From contig NZ_JRPA02000002.1 in NCBI RefSeq assembly GCF_000765675.1, forward strand, positions 105,839 to 169,838: DNA of 64,000 nucleotides. Reading direction: 5' to 3'. Under the pieces are notes generated by a model, which worked only from the letters and a program-made list of their open reading frames with translations, searched no databases and was not told the DNA's origin. Shown here one piece after another: positions 39,162-49,434 of the stretch; positions within the stretch are counted from its first letter, which is position 1; each line of letters begins with the position of its first letter. This DNA is from Helicobacter sp. MIT 05-5294. GTDB taxonomy: Bacteria > Campylobacterota > Campylobacteria > Campylobacterales > Helicobacteraceae. The translations under genes and the position numbers were made by a program.

Positions 39162-42100
39162 TGGAGTTGCTTTAATTCTTCTTTGATATTGCTATGCACA
39201 GATAGGGAGCTAATCATCTCTAATTCTTGTGTTTGTGTTTTAAAGAGAATCCTAAGTTCGCGTTTGCCTTGATGTTTGATTGCCGCTTCTCGCAAAAGTC
39301 GCATAATGTTTGCGTCTGTATGAATATCCAATAAAAGCGTTAATGGCTCATTGGTATCACTTTTTTGAATTGTAAAATCTACCTTTTCTTTTTTTGCCTC
39401 ATCAAGGGTTAAAAGTTTCTCCGCTTTGAGTTTTTTTGTTTCATCTTGTTCTTGCACGAGGCATTTTACGGCGACTGGGGATTCCTTGTCCATTGTTTCA
39501 AGCTGTTTGAGGATTTGTTCAAAAATCGTTAATTCTACGCTTCCATATAAATCTTGAATCTTTAGGATTCCATATCTTTTGCCATTTTTGGAGAATTTAC
39601 TCACCACATCTTCAATCTGCCCGGCAATCAAAATGCGGCTATTTTCCGCAATATCTTTGATTTGATTTGTAGGAGTGTAGGCAATGGACTTGAAAGATTC
39701 CTTAAAAGCGTCTAATGGGTGTCCAGAAGCATAGAATCCCAAACTTTCTTTTTCAAATTCTAAGATTTGCTTTTGTGCAAACTCTTCGTAATGTTCTAGA
39801 TTTAAGCGGATTCCTGTGATTTCCTCATCGTTTCCAAAAAGGGAATTTTCTGCTTCTTTTTTGGCGGTTTGTGCTGCTTTGGCAGCTTCTGTTAGGGATT
39901 CTATTTGTTTCAATAAAGATCTGCGTGTAATGCCAAAGCAATCCATCGCGCCACTTTTAATAAAGGATTCCAATGATTTTTTATTGACTTTTTGTGGGTC
40001 AATGCGTCCTAAAAAATCCTCTAAATCTTTGAAATCTCCATTGTTTTTGCGCTCATCTAAGATGATATTAATCGCCACTTCACCCGCGCCTTTGATTGCG
40101 CCAAGTCCAAAAAGAATGCAGCTCTCTCCGCCAATTTCTGCAACGCTAAATTCTAATTCGGATTTTTGGAGATTGGGCGGAAGCACTTTGATTCCCATTT
40201 GATTGGCTTCTTCAATGTATTCTACGATTTTATCTGTGTCGTTTTTCTCTGAAGTAAGCAAGGCAGCCATAAATTCTTTGGGATAATAGGTTTTAAGATA
40301 CGCAGTTTCAAAGGTTACCATAGCATAGGCAGCGGAATGGGATTTATTGAATCCATAACCCGCGAATTTAACAATGAGTTCCCATAATTCCTCTGCTTTT
40401 GCTCTATCAAAGCCTTGCGCGACTGCGCCATCGGCAAATTTACTTTTGTTGTCCGCCATAATCTTCGCGTCTTTCTTCCCCATTGCGCGGCGGATTAAGT
40501 CTGCTCCTCCTAGACTAAAGCCCCCGATTCTTTGCACGATTTGCATAACTTGTTCTTGATAAACAATCGTGCCATAAGTTGGGCGCAAAATCGGTTCTAA
40601 CTCCGGAAACATATACACAATCGGTGCTTTGCCATGCTTCCTATCAATAAAATCGCTTACCATTCCGGATTCTAGCGGACCGGGACGCCCTAAGGCGATG
40701 ATTGCGATAATGTCTTCAAAAGTGCTAGGGCGCATTCGTTTATTGATTCCTTGAAACATACTAGATTCTATTTGAAATACGCCTAGAGTATTGCCACTTT
40801 GTAGTGTTTCATAGACTTTTTTATCATCTACATCTATACTTAGGAAATCTATCTCTTTATTGTAGTTGGTTTTGATAAGTTTAAGCGCATTATCAATGAG
40901 GGTAAGGGTTTTTAAGCCCAAAAAGTCAAATTTAATCAAATCCACATCTTCAAGATATTTCATAGAATATTGTGTCGCAATGATTCCGTCTCGTTGTGAG
41001 CGATAAAGCGGGGCTTTGTGCCATAGCTCTTGCTCGGAATCAATCACGACAGCAGCAGCGTGTGTTCCGGGATTCCGCTTTGTCCCCTCCAAAATCCGCG
41101 CAAACTCCCATACTTTTTTAGCAAGAGGATTGTTTGCGAGAAGTTCCGCGATTTTGGGTTCTTTATTATAAGCGTCTTCTAGGGTGATTTCTAATTCTTT
41201 TGGAATTAGTTTTGCAAACGCATCAGCATCGCCATAAGGCATTCCCATAACACGCGCAACATCACGCACTACGGCTTTGGCTTTCATCATACCAAAGGTA
41301 ATAACTTGCGCGACATTGTGGCGTCCATATTTTTCTGTAACATAGTCCAAAATCTCCCCGCGTCTGCTTTGGCAAAAGTCCATATCAATATCGGGCATAC
41401 TTACACGCTCTGGATTCAAGAAGCGTTCAAAAAGCAAATCGTATTTCATAGGATCAATATTAGTAATCTCCAAGCAAAACGCAACCAAGCTTCCCGCAGC
41501 ACTTCCACGACCCGGACCTACTGGGATTCCGCGTTCTTTTGCTGCACGCACGAAATCCCATACGATGAGCATATAGCCCGGAAATTTCATTTTGTTGATG
41601 ATTTCAATTTCACGCTCTAAGCGTTCTTTGTATTCTTGGTGGCGATCGCTCTCTACATTGGCGAGTCGTTTTTCTAAGCCCTTGCGGCATTTATAGGCGA
41701 AATATTCGCTATCTTGTGTGAAGTCTAATCCCTCTTTTTGTGCGTATTCTTGCGTGAATTTAAAACTAGGAGGCGTTGGGTCGCCTAGATGAAGCTCTAA
41801 ATCGCATTTGTTGGCAATTTCTTGTGTGTTTTCCAAAGCTTCAGGAATATCCGCATAGAGTTCTGCCATTTGCGCGGGGGTTTTGATGTAAAATTCTTGC
41901 ACGGTGTGGTGCATACGATTGGGATCGTTGAAATCCTTGCCAAATCCAATACAAAAGGCGACTTCTTGCGCAGTGGAATCGCTTTGATAAGTGTAGTGCG
42001 TATCGTTGGTTGCGATGATTTTAATGCCTGTTTCAAAGGAAAGCTTTAAAAGCTGGTTGTCAATGAGTTGTTGTTCTTGGATTCCGTGTCGCATAAGCTC

Positions 42101-42640
42101 CAAATAAAAGTCTTCGCCAAAAATCTCTTTGTATTCTAGCGCAACTTCTTTTGCACGCTCATAGCCTTTGCGCCCTTTGTTGTCGTCTTTTTTAAGATTA
42201 AGATGCCATTGCACTTCGCCATTAAGACACGCACTACTGCAAATCAAACCCGCGCTGTGTTCTCGTAGCATTTTTTTGCTAATGCGCGGTTTCATATGGA
42301 ATCCATAAAGACAAGCCTGTGAGCTTAGATACATTAGATTTTTATAGCCCTCTAGGTTTTTGGCATAAAGGCATAAATGGAATCTTTGATTGTTTTTATC
42401 GCTAATATCTTCGGCATTATGCAAATAAGCTTCCATACCCAAAATCGGCTTGATTCCCTCATCTTTCATTGTCTTATAAAATTCAATCGCACCAAACATA
42501 TTCCCATGGTCTGTAATTGCCACGCTCTCCATACCATATTCTTTGATTTTTTTTGCCAAAGTTTTGACTTTGTTTAATCCATCAAGTAAGGAATATTCAG
42601 TATGTAAATGCAAATGCGTAAATTTCGGTGTTTGACTCAT
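39149..42640 (-). CDS. dnaE: DNA polymerase III alpha subunit
   Basis: Catalytic subunit of the replicative polymerase, 1163 residues. The PHP domain opens the protein (FTHLHLHTEYSLLDG); the palm shows VGPGRGSAAGSLV and the acidic active site PDIDMDF; the helix-hairpin and OB-fold regions follow. The start at 42640 has AGAGG upstream; an extra upstream in-frame start (42661) has none. The gene opens a unit with SUI1, rluB and the phase-variable DUF2972 gene. Confidence 0.97.
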   Translation of the reverse strand: MSQTPKFTHLHLHTEYSLLDGLNKVKTLAKKIKEYGMESVAITDHGNMFGAIEFYKTMKDEGIKPILGMEAYLHNAEDISDKNNQRFHLCLYAKNLEGYKNLMYLSSQACLYGFHMKPRISKKMLREHSAGLICSSACLNGEVQWHLNLKKDDNKGRKGYERAKEVALEYKEIFGEDFYLELMRHGIQEQQLIDNQLLKLSFETGIKIIATNDTHYTYQSDSTAQEVAFCIGFGKDFNDPNRMHHTVQEFYIKTPAQMAELYADIPEALENTQEIANKCDLELHLGDPTPPSFKFTQEYAQKEGLDFTQDSEYFAYKCRKGLEKRLANVESDRHQEYKERLEREIEIINKMKFPGYMLIVWDFVRAAKERGIPVGPGRGSAAGSLVAFCLEITNIDPMKYDLLFERFLNPERVSMPDIDMDFCQSRRGEILDYVTEKYGRHNVAQVITFGMMKAKAVVRDVARVMGMPYGDADAFAKLIPKELEITLEDAYNKEPKIAELLANNPLAKKVWEFARILEGTKRNPGTHAAAVVIDSEQELWHKAPLYRSQRDGIIATQYSMKYLEDVDLIKFDFLGLKTLTLIDNALKLIKTNYNKEIDFLSIDVDDKKVYETLQSGNTLGVFQIESSMFQGINKRMRPSTFEDIIAIIALGRPGPLESGMVSDFIDRKHGKAPIVYMFPELEPILRPTYGTIVYQEQVMQIVQRIGGFSLGGADLIRRAMGKKDAKIMADNKSKFADGAVAQGFDRAKAEELWELIVKFAGYGFNKSHSAAYAMVTFETAYLKTYYPKEFMAALLTSEKNDTDKIVEYIEEANQMGIKVLPPNLQKSELEFSVAEIGGESCILFGLGAIKGAGEVAINIILDERKNNGDFKDLEDFLGRIDPQKVNKKSLESFIKSGAMDCFGITRRSLLKQIESLTEAAKAAQTAKKEAENSLFGNDEEITGIRLNLEHYEEFAQKQILEFEKESLGFYASGHPLDAFKESFKSIAYTPTNQIKDIAENSRILIAGQIEDVVSKFSKNGKRYGILKIQDLYGSVELTIFEQILKQLETMDKESPVAVKCLVQEQDETKKLKAEKLLTLDEAKKEKVDFTIQKSDTNEPLTLLLDIHTDANIMRLLREAAIKHQGKRELRILFKTQTQELEMISSLSVHSNIKEELKQLQWQN

Positions 42641-42794
42641 TATTTGCCTCTTTAAAATCATTTGGATTCGTGATTCTAACCTATAAATACTAATAGAGGG
42701 ATTAACTTTAGCAGAATAATAAAGAAGTGCAATAAAAGGAAGTTTTTAAAGAAATCGGATTGCAAGGAATCCCTTAGGATTCTTGCAGTTTGCG

Positions 42795-43634
42795 TCATTT
42801 AGCAACTAATACCGCTTCGCGTTGGTCTTCACCATAGATAGGTGCTAGGGTTTTAGCATAAGCCTCTTGCATAAAGCCATTTTCATTGAGAGTTTTTATC
42901 TCATTGTTAAGCCATTCTAGCAATTCTTTATCGCCTTTTTTAACTGCTGGGGCAATCACATCTTCATCGCCTAGTTTTCCGATTCCAACCGCAAATTCGG
43001 GATTCTCTTTTGCCCAAGCAAAAACTAGCAAATTATCGTGAGCGAGTGCCGCGCCTCTGCCGTCTTTAAGTGCCAAAAATGCTTCTGTGTTTTGGTCGTA
43101 TTTGAGCAATTCAATCTCTGGGTGGTTTTTGGTGAAGTAAAAATCCGCTGTTGTGCCTTTGTTGATGATGAGTTTTTTGCCTTTCAAGTCTTCTACGCTT
43201 TGAATCTCACCATTTTTAGAAACAACACCCAAAGCAACTTTCATATAAGGAGTTGCAAAATCCACAACTTCTTCTCTTTCTTTGGTTTGTGTGAAATTCG
43301 CCATAATCACATCAACTTTACCGCTTTTAAGAAACTCTACGCGGCTTGCTGCTTCTACTAATTCAAACTTGACTTTGCTAGAATCCCCTAGAAGATCTTT
43401 AGCGATTTGTCGTGAGATATAAACATCAAATCCGTCGTTTTCTCCCGTGCTATTGACAAATCCAAAAGGTGGTTTATCGCTAAAAACTCCAATAGTGATT
43501 TCGCCTTTTTGTTTGATGGATTCTAAGCCGTTGGTTGTTTTTGAAGTGTTTGTATCTTCTCCACAACCCATAAGCAATGCTCCAAATCCTAGACTTAAGA
43601 ATACTAAAAATAATCTTGAAAACATCTTTTTCAT
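42795..43634 (-). CDS. CjaA-like periplasmic amino-acid (cysteine) binding lipoprotein
   Basis: Solute-binding lipoprotein of an ABC importer, 279 residues. The signal and lipobox (LLMGC) put the lipidated Cys at about 24. The body matches Campylobacter CjaA, a cysteine-binding antigen, with GVFSDKPPFGFV, EAASRVEFLKSGKVDVIMANF, NKGTTADFYF and PAVKKGDKELLEW. The permease and ATPase genes are not adjacent. Ends in VLVAK. The ligand is inferred from the CjaA resemblance. Confidence 0.85.
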   Translation of the reverse strand: MKKMFSRLFLVFLSLGFGALLMGCGEDTNTSKTTNGLESIKQKGEITIGVFSDKPPFGFVNSTGENDGFDVYISRQIAKDLLGDSSKVKFELVEAASRVEFLKSGKVDVIMANFTQTKEREEVVDFATPYMKVALGVVSKNGEIQSVEDLKGKKLIINKGTTADFYFTKNHPEIELLKYDQNTEAFLALKDGRGAALAHDNLLVFAWAKENPEFAVGIGKLGDEDVIAPAVKKGDKELLEWLNNEIKTLNENGFMQEAYAKTLAPIYGEDQREAVLVAK

Positions 43635-44027
43635 TGATTTTCCTTTATCGTTTTGATTTGCATAAAGCGTGGAATTTTACCCATAAAACCTTAAAACTAA
43701 TTATTAAAATTTATATTTCGGGTTCCATTGTGAAAATATATTAAGATTTGCAGGATTAAAATGCACAGAATTTAATAGAAGTAGTGCAAGAGTTGGGATT
43801 TAAATAAGGAGATAAAATGTTATTATAGAAAGAAAAATCAAAGAAAATTCTCTATGAGAAAGCTCTCTTAAGATTCTTGTATTTCATATTGAAAGACATC
43901 AAAAAGCTGACCAAAACGACAAGATAGGCTTGAGAAGATGAGCCTAAAAGTCTTGTGTTTAATCTTTTTAGTCGCGCAATAAAGCAAATGAAGCGTGTAT
44001 TTAAAAGTAGAATCTTAAGAAAAGAAT
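43635..44027. other. Gap without a recognisable gene
   Basis: AT-rich stretch between the binding protein and aspB (both minus). No tRNA, repeat or ORF with a ribosome site is evident. A short ATG after AGGAGATAAA (near 43818) stops after three codons. Some minus-strand frames near 43860-43960 stay open, but without a family resemblance. Confidence 0.4.
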
Positions 44028-45191
44028 CTAGCCTTTAGTGCAATATTCTGCGATTCTTTGGATTCCTTTTTCTATGCTTTTTAAATCTGTGGCAAAAGAA
44101 AATCTAAAATACCCGTCCATTCCAAAGCCAATACCCGGAATCACCGCAACTCCAACCTTTTCTAGCAAGTCTTTACAAAACTGCATAGAATCTTTAGAAA
44201 TCTCCGCACAATGCACAAAAAGATAGAATGCTCCATCGGGCTTATTGACGCTTAAGCCTTTGATGGCATTGAGTTTCTCACAAGCAAAATCGCGTCTTTC
44301 TTTAAATGCCAAGCGCATGGTTTCAATATCCTTATCCGCGCTTCCATTAAGTCCTACAATCGCGGCTTTTTGGGTGATAGAGTTGATATTAGAGAGGGAT
44401 TGGCTTTGGAAAGAGTTGATGAGTTTGACAAGCTTTTGGTCTTTACTTGCAAGATAGCCCATACGCCACCCTGTCATTGCGACAGCCTTGCTAAGCCCAT
44501 TGATTGTAATTGTGCGCTCTAACATATCTTGACTAATGCTTCCGGGCGAAACAAAAGTGCCATCATAGACTAATTTTTCATAAATTTCATCGCTAAGCAC
44601 CCAAACATTTGTGTCTTTCAAAACTGCAGCAATCTCTTCTAGCTCTGCCTTAGAATACACCATTCCTGTGGGATTAGATGGAGTGGTTAACACGAGCATT
44701 TTGGTTTTTGGAGTGAGTGCGGTTTTGAGTTGGTCTTTGGTGATTTTGAAGTTGTTTTCTTGTGTGGTTTGGATAAAAATATTTTTGCCCCCGCTAAAAG
44801 TAACAAGCTCGGGATAAGTTACCCAATAAGGACAAGGGATAATCACTTCATCGCCTACATCAATGAGGGCTTGAAATACATTAAAAAGCGAGTGTTTTGC
44901 TCCGCTATTGACGATGATTTCTTTTGTGGAATATTCTAAGTGATTGTCGCGTTTAAGCTTCGTGCTGATAGCCTCTAAAAGCTCCGGGATTCCTGCTACT
45001 GCGGTGTATTTGGTGAATCCTTCGTTGATTGCTTTTATTGCCGCGTCTTTAACGACTTGTGGTGTGTCAAAGTCTGGCTCACCTGCAGAAAAAGAAAGAA
45101 TATCTTTGCCTTGTGATTTGAGTTCTCTAGCAAGTGTGCTAATAGCGATAGTTATGGATTCTGAAAGGTTGCTGATACGATTGGAATACAT
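44028..45191 (-). CDS. aspB: Aspartate aminotransferase (class I PLP)
   Basis: PLP-dependent aminotransferase of 387 residues, fold type I, subgroup I-gamma like AspB of Campylobacter and Helicobacter. The PLP lysine is in NGLSKAVAMTGWRMGY; NSGAKHSLFN, TTPSNPTGMVYS and SDEIYEKL are the other cofactor blocks. It is divergent from groES across 264 nt. Substrate preference (aspartate, or a broader set) is inferred from the family. Confidence 0.92.
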   Translation of the reverse strand: MYSNRISNLSESITIAISTLARELKSQGKDILSFSAGEPDFDTPQVVKDAAIKAINEGFTKYTAVAGIPELLEAISTKLKRDNHLEYSTKEIIVNSGAKHSLFNVFQALIDVGDEVIIPCPYWVTYPELVTFSGGKNIFIQTTQENNFKITKDQLKTALTPKTKMLVLTTPSNPTGMVYSKAELEEIAAVLKDTNVWVLSDEIYEKLVYDGTFVSPGSISQDMLERTITINGLSKAVAMTGWRMGYLASKDQKLVKLINSFQSQSLSNINSITQKAAIVGLNGSADKDIETMRLAFKERRDFACEKLNAIKGLSVNKPDGAFYLFVHCAEISKDSMQFCKDLLEKVGVAVIPGIGFGMDGYFRFSFATDLKSIEKGIQRIAEYCTKG

Positions 45192-45311
45192 TTTGGCTCT
45201 CCTTTAAAAGCGCAATTTAAAATGTTGCAAATATAGCCTTTTTTAACTTTGATAAAAATTATAAAATAATGGAGAATCGCAAATCATAGAATCTTTTTGT
45301 TTTAATTAATA

Positions 45312-45353
45312 TTAGCTCTAAAAGCTAAATAAACTTTAGTTAATTAGACTAAA
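45312..45353. promoter_or_regulatory. Two inverted repeats upstream of groESL
   Basis: TTAGCT-CTAAA-AGCTAA (45312-45328) and TTTAGT-TAATTAG-ACTAAA (45335-45353) are perfect 6-bp inverted repeats lying 28-69 nt before the -35. They are not CIRCE (TTAGCACTC-N9-GAGTGCTAA), though the first has a similar outer arm. They may bind a repressor such as HspR or an HrcA variant. Confidence 0.35.
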
Positions 45354-45380
45354 ATATTATGAATTTTTTAACTTAGGGTA

Positions 45381-45409
45381 TTGACAATTTTTATTTTTTT
45401 GATTATAAT
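45381..45409 (+). promoter_or_regulatory. Consensus sigma-70 promoter of groESL
   Basis: TTGACA (45381-45386), a 17-nt spacer, then TATAAT (45404-45409), both perfect. This is rare in Helicobacter, where the -35 is usually absent, and implies strong basal expression. Confidence 0.85.
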
Positions 45410-45455
45410 CCGCGCCGTTTTTATACGATAAACCATACTAATTGGAGGTATTCCT

Positions 45456-45716
45456 ATGAATTTCAAACCACTTGGAGAAAGAGTTCTAGTAGAAAGACTA
45501 GAAGAAGACACGAAAACAGCTTCTGGCATTATTATTCCTGATAATGCAAAAGAAAAGCCACTTGAAGGGAAAGTTTTAGCAATCGGCAGTGAAGTAAAAG
45601 AAGTAAAAGTCGGTGATGTCGTTGTTTTTGGGAAATATTCTGGAACTGAAGTGAAACTAGAGGGCAAAGAATATTTGATTTTAAAACTTGAAGATGTTTT
45701 AGGCGTTCGTGCTTAA
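45456..45716 (+). CDS. groES: Co-chaperonin GroES
   Basis: Lid of the GroEL chaperonin, 86 residues. [16 protein letters not shown] at the start and [20 protein letters not shown] are family blocks. H. pylori GroES (HspA) has about 30 extra C-terminal residues rich in His and Cys that bind nickel; these are missing here. GGAGG lies at the correct spacing. groEL follows after 29 nt. Confidence 0.98.
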   Translation: MNFKPLGERVLVERLEEDTKTASGIIIPDNAKEKPLEGKVLAIGSEVKEVKVGDVVVFGKYSGTEVKLEGKEYLILKLEDVLGVRA

Positions 45717-45745
45717 TAATTTAAAATTATTTTAAGGAGATAAAA

Positions 45746-47386
45746 ATGGCAAGTAAAGAGATTAATTTTTCAGATAGTGCAAGAAATAGATTATATGAGG
45801 GCGTAAAACAACTCAATGACGCAGTAAAAGTAACGATGGGACCAAGAGGACGCAATGTGTTGATTCAAAAAAGCTTTGGTGCGCCAACTATCACAAAAGA
45901 CGGCGTTTCTGTGGCAAAAGAGATTGAACTCGCAGATCCTATTGCGAATATGGGAGCGCAACTCGTTAAAGAAGTCGCAAGTAAAACGGCAGATGCCGCA
46001 GGTGATGGCACGACAACTGCAACCGTGTTGGCTTATAGCATTTTCAAAGAAGGATTGAGAAATATCACTGCAGGAGCGAATCCTGTGCAAGTTAAACGCG
46101 GAATGGACAAAGCAGCAGAAGCTATCACAGAAGAACTTAAAAAAATCGCAAAGCCTGTCGCAGGTAAAAAAGAAATTGCGCAAGTCGCTACTATCTCTGC
46201 AAACTCCGATTCTAAAGTGGGTGAGTTGATTGCTGAAGCAATGGAAAAAGTTGGCAAAGATGGCGTGATTACCGTCGAAGAAGCAAAAGGAATCAACGAT
46301 GAATTAAGCGTAGTTGAGGGAATGCAATTTGATAGAGGTTATCTAAGCCCATATTTCGTAACAAACAGCGACAAAATGGAAGCAGAATTAGAGCACCCTT
46401 ATATTTTATTGACAGACAAAAAAATCACTTCTATGAAAGATATTTTGCCTCTTTTGGAATCCACAATGAAGAGCGGCAAACCTTTGCTTATCATCGCAGA
46501 AGATATTGAGGGTGAAGCATTGACTACTTTGGTTGTGAATAAATTGCGCGGTGTGCTAAATGTCGCAGCGGTTAAAGCTCCGGGGTTTGGCGATAGAAGA
46601 AAAGAAATGCTAAAAGACATTGCGACTTTAACCGGTGGTGAAGTGATTAGCGAGGAGTTAGGCAAGACGCTTGAAGCTGCGACGATTGAAGATTTAGGAC
46701 AGGCAGCTAGAATCGTGATTGACAAAGACAATACAACAATCGTTGATGGTTCAGGCAAAAAAGAAGCGGTAAATGCAAGAATCGCGCAAATTAGAACCCA
46801 AATTGACAGCACAACAAGCGATTATGATAGAGAAAAACTCCAAGAAAGACTTGCAAAGCTTAGTGGTGGAGTTGCAGTGATTAAAGTCGGTGCGGCAAGT
46901 GAAGTAGAAATGAAAGAGAAAAAAGACCGCGTAGATGATGCGTTAAGTGCGACAAAAGCAGCCGTAGAAGAGGGCATTATCATTGGCGGTGGTGCAGCAC
47001 TCGTGCGTGCAGCAGCGAAAGTTAGCTTGAAACTTGAGGGTGATGAGAAAATCGGCTATGAAATCATCAAACGCGCAATTTCTGCGCCTATCAAACAAAT
47101 TGCAACCAACGCAGGGTTTGATGATGGCGTGGTTGTGAATAATGTAGAAAAAGATTCCAATATAAATCACGGATTTGACGCTTCTAATGGCACTTATGTG
47201 GATATGTTTGAAGCAGGAATCATTGACCCGCTAAAAGTTGCTAGAATCGCATTGCAAAACGCAGTTTCTGTATCTAGCTTACTACTCACCACAGAAGCCA
47301 CAGTGCATGAAATCAAAGAAGATAAACCTGCAATGCCAGATATGGGAGGTATGGGCGGAATGGGAGGTATGGGCGGAATGATGTAA
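45746..47386 (+). CDS. groEL: Chaperonin GroEL
   Basis: ATP-dependent chaperonin, 546 residues. [11 protein letters not shown] is near residue 86, and the protein ends in the usual GGM repeat tail. AAGGAGATAAA is the ribosome site. A terminator hairpin lies 23 nt after the stop. Expected to be heat-inducible with groES; see the inverted repeats upstream. Confidence 0.98.
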   Translation: MASKEINFSDSARNRLYEGVKQLNDAVKVTMGPRGRNVLIQKSFGAPTITKDGVSVAKEIELADPIANMGAQLVKEVASKTADAAGDGTTTATVLAYSIFKEGLRNITAGANPVQVKRGMDKAAEAITEELKKIAKPVAGKKEIAQVATISANSDSKVGELIAEAMEKVGKDGVITVEEAKGINDELSVVEGMQFDRGYLSPYFVTNSDKMEAELEHPYILLTDKKITSMKDILPLLESTMKSGKPLLIIAEDIEGEALTTLVVNKLRGVLNVAAVKAPGFGDRRKEMLKDIATLTGGEVISEELGKTLEAATIEDLGQAARIVIDKDNTTIVDGSGKKEAVNARIAQIRTQIDSTTSDYDREKLQERLAKLSGGVAVIKVGAASEVEMKEKKDRVDDALSATKAAVEEGIIIGGGAALVRAAAKVSLKLEGDEKIGYEIIKRAISAPIKQIATNAGFDDGVVVNNVEKDSNINHGFDASNGTYVDMFEAGIIDPLKVARIALQNAVSVSSLLLTTEATVHEIKEDKPAMPDMGGMGGMGGMGGMM

Positions 47387-47408
47387 TTCTTCCGCCTCGC
47401 GCTTAAAG

Positions 47409-47427
47409 CGCGGAGATTCCGCGTTTT
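47409..47427 (+). terminator. Intrinsic terminator after groEL
   Basis: CGCGGA-GAT-TCCGCG hairpin (6 bp, 3-nt loop) followed by TTTT, 23 nt beyond the groEL stop. A T10A8 run (47457-47474) lies further on. Confidence 0.7.
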
Positions 47428-47685
47428 AGCCATCTGCTTAAAAATCTTAAATCCTCTTTTTTTTTTAAAAAAAATTATTTTTCTTGCACAATTTGTTTTT
47501 ATTAAGATATACAGAGTTGGGGATAATCCAAGCCAAAGAAAGCTTTATTTTTCAAGATATTTGATAAAGCGCATTGTTGATTTTTAAAAGTTTGCAAAAA
47601 TCCTAGAATCTCAAAGGCGAAGCAGACAAAATAAGCTTGATTTATTGTAAAATTACATTTTAAATAAAAATCATAAGGTTTATTA

Positions 47686-49425
47686 ATGAATAATGAAGAT
47701 TTATGGAATCTCAAAGCACTTTTTACAGATGAAGAATCTCTGCAAAGTTGCATTCAAACAAGCATTCAAGAAGTAAAAGCATTTGAAAAGGCTTACAAAG
47801 ATAAGCTTCCCACGCTTTCCCCTAAAGATTTTTACCAAGTTGTTACAGCCTATGAAAAACTCTGTGAGAATCTCTCGCGCATTATGACTTACGCATTTTT
47901 GCGCTTCGCGTCTAACACCAAAGAGGGCGCATTTTATGCTGAATGTGAAATGCAGGTTAATGCCGCGCAAGAACATTTGTTGTTTTTTGAAGTGGAGTTT
48001 AATACACTTCCAAAACTAATACAAGAAGAGTTTATCGCGCATAGTGGGCAATACCGCTACTTTTTGGAGCTTTTGGCAAAAAGCGCGAAACATCAGCTGA
48101 CTTTACCAGAAGAGAAGATTCTGCTTAAAACTCAACCGGTGGGCGTGGATAGCTTTAAGCGTCTATTTGATGAGCATTTAAGCCATTTGCGCTTTAAAAT
48201 TGCTCTAAAAGGCGAACAAAAAGAAGTGGGCGAAGAAGAAGTGTTAAGCTTGTTGTATGATGAAGAAAGAGAAGTGCGCAAAATGGCGCAAGTTTCTTTA
48301 AGCGAGATATTAGAACAGAATCTTAATTTGCTAGGATTTATTTACAATGTTGTGCGTAAGGATTTAAGAATCACGGCGGAGTTGAGGAATTATGCGAATT
48401 TAGAGGAATCGCGCCATTTGGACAATCAAACCACGCAAAAAAGTGTGGATTGTATGGTAAAAACCATTAATGAAAATGTTGGAATCGTGGAAGAATATTA
48501 CAAGCTTAAAGCCAAGCTTTTAGGGCTTGAAACGCTTTATGATTACGATAGATATGCCCCGATTCCTTGCAGTGAGGAGGCGGAATTTACTTATCAAGAT
48601 TCTAAAGCGATTGTGTTAGGGACTTTCAAGGATTTTTCGCCGCGCTTTTTTCAAATCGCCAATCGTGCTTTTGAAGAAGGTTGGGTGGATTCTCACCCGC
48701 GAGAAAACAAACGCGGAGGGGCTTTTAGCCATAGTGCTGTGCCAAGTGCGCACCCTTATTTAATGCTAAATCATACCAACCGCAGAAGAGATGCTTTTAC
48801 GATGGCACACGAATTGGGGCATACGATTCATCAGAGCCTCTCTTATCGTGTGGGTTATTTGAATGCAGACACGCCTTTAACGACAGCGGAGACTGCTTCG
48901 GTGTTTGCTGAAATGTTGTTGTTTGAAAAAATGAAAGATTCCTTGCCAAAAGAGCAAAAAATCGCCCTTTATGCAGGGAAGTTGGAGGATATTTTTGCCA
49001 CACTTTTTAGGCAGAATGTTTTTACAAATTTTGAACGCAAAGTGCATAGTCATAAAGGCGAACTCTCTGTGCAAGAGATTAGCGATATTTGGCAGGAAGA
49101 AAACCAAAAAATGTTTGGTAAAAGCGTGATTTTGACGCCAAATTATCGTCTTTGGTGGTCTTATATCCCGCATTTTATTCACACGCCTTTTTATTGTTAT
49201 GCGTATAGTTATGGGCAGCTTTTAGTAATGGCACTTTTTGGCGTATACCGCAAGAATCCTGTGGATTTTGTTGTAAAATACGAAGAGTTTTTAAGTCTTG
49301 GCGGAAGTAAATCGCCCAAAGAGTTAGTAGGAATCTTTGATTTGGATATTGAAAGCGATGATTTTTGGAAAATTGGTATTAAAGAAGTTCGCTTGTTGTT
49401 AGAGGGCTTGAAATCGTTTTTGTAA
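47686..49425 (+). CDS. pepF: Oligoendopeptidase F (M3 family)
   Basis: Cytosolic zinc metallopeptidase that trims short peptides. The 579-residue protein has the zinc motif HELGH in TMAHELGHTIHQS, near residue 370, with the third ligand likely in TAETASVFAEM. Helical N-terminal half. A weak AAGG site precedes the ATG. It opens a run of ordered plus-strand genes to about 52.2 kb. Confidence 0.93.
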   Translation: MNNEDLWNLKALFTDEESLQSCIQTSIQEVKAFEKAYKDKLPTLSPKDFYQVVTAYEKLCENLSRIMTYAFLRFASNTKEGAFYAECEMQVNAAQEHLLFFEVEFNTLPKLIQEEFIAHSGQYRYFLELLAKSAKHQLTLPEEKILLKTQPVGVDSFKRLFDEHLSHLRFKIALKGEQKEVGEEEVLSLLYDEEREVRKMAQVSLSEILEQNLNLLGFIYNVVRKDLRITAELRNYANLEESRHLDNQTTQKSVDCMVKTINENVGIVEEYYKLKAKLLGLETLYDYDRYAPIPCSEEAEFTYQDSKAIVLGTFKDFSPRFFQIANRAFEEGWVDSHPRENKRGGAFSHSAVPSAHPYLMLNHTNRRRDAFTMAHELGHTIHQSLSYRVGYLNADTPLTTAETASVFAEMLLFEKMKDSLPKEQKIALYAGKLEDIFATLFRQNVFTNFERKVHSHKGELSVQEISDIWQEENQKMFGKSVILTPNYRLWWSYIPHFIHTPFYCYAYSYGQLLVMALFGVYRKNPVDFVVKYEEFLSLGGSKSPKELVGIFDLDIESDDFWKIGIKEVRLLLEGLKSFL

Positions 49426-49434
49426 GGAGGGATT

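Noticed and set aside
43635..44027. tRNA or small gene in the gap before aspB
   Set aside because: No cloverleaf, no CCA-type end, and no ORF with a ribosome site longer than a few codons.
44944..45207. 87-codon plus-strand frame opposite aspB
   Set aside because: Antisense shadow; the aminotransferase frame has all catalytic motifs.
47457..47474. T10A8 run as a phase-variation tract
   Set aside because: It is intergenic, about 210 nt before pepF and not in a promoter spacer; more likely bent DNA or part of termination.
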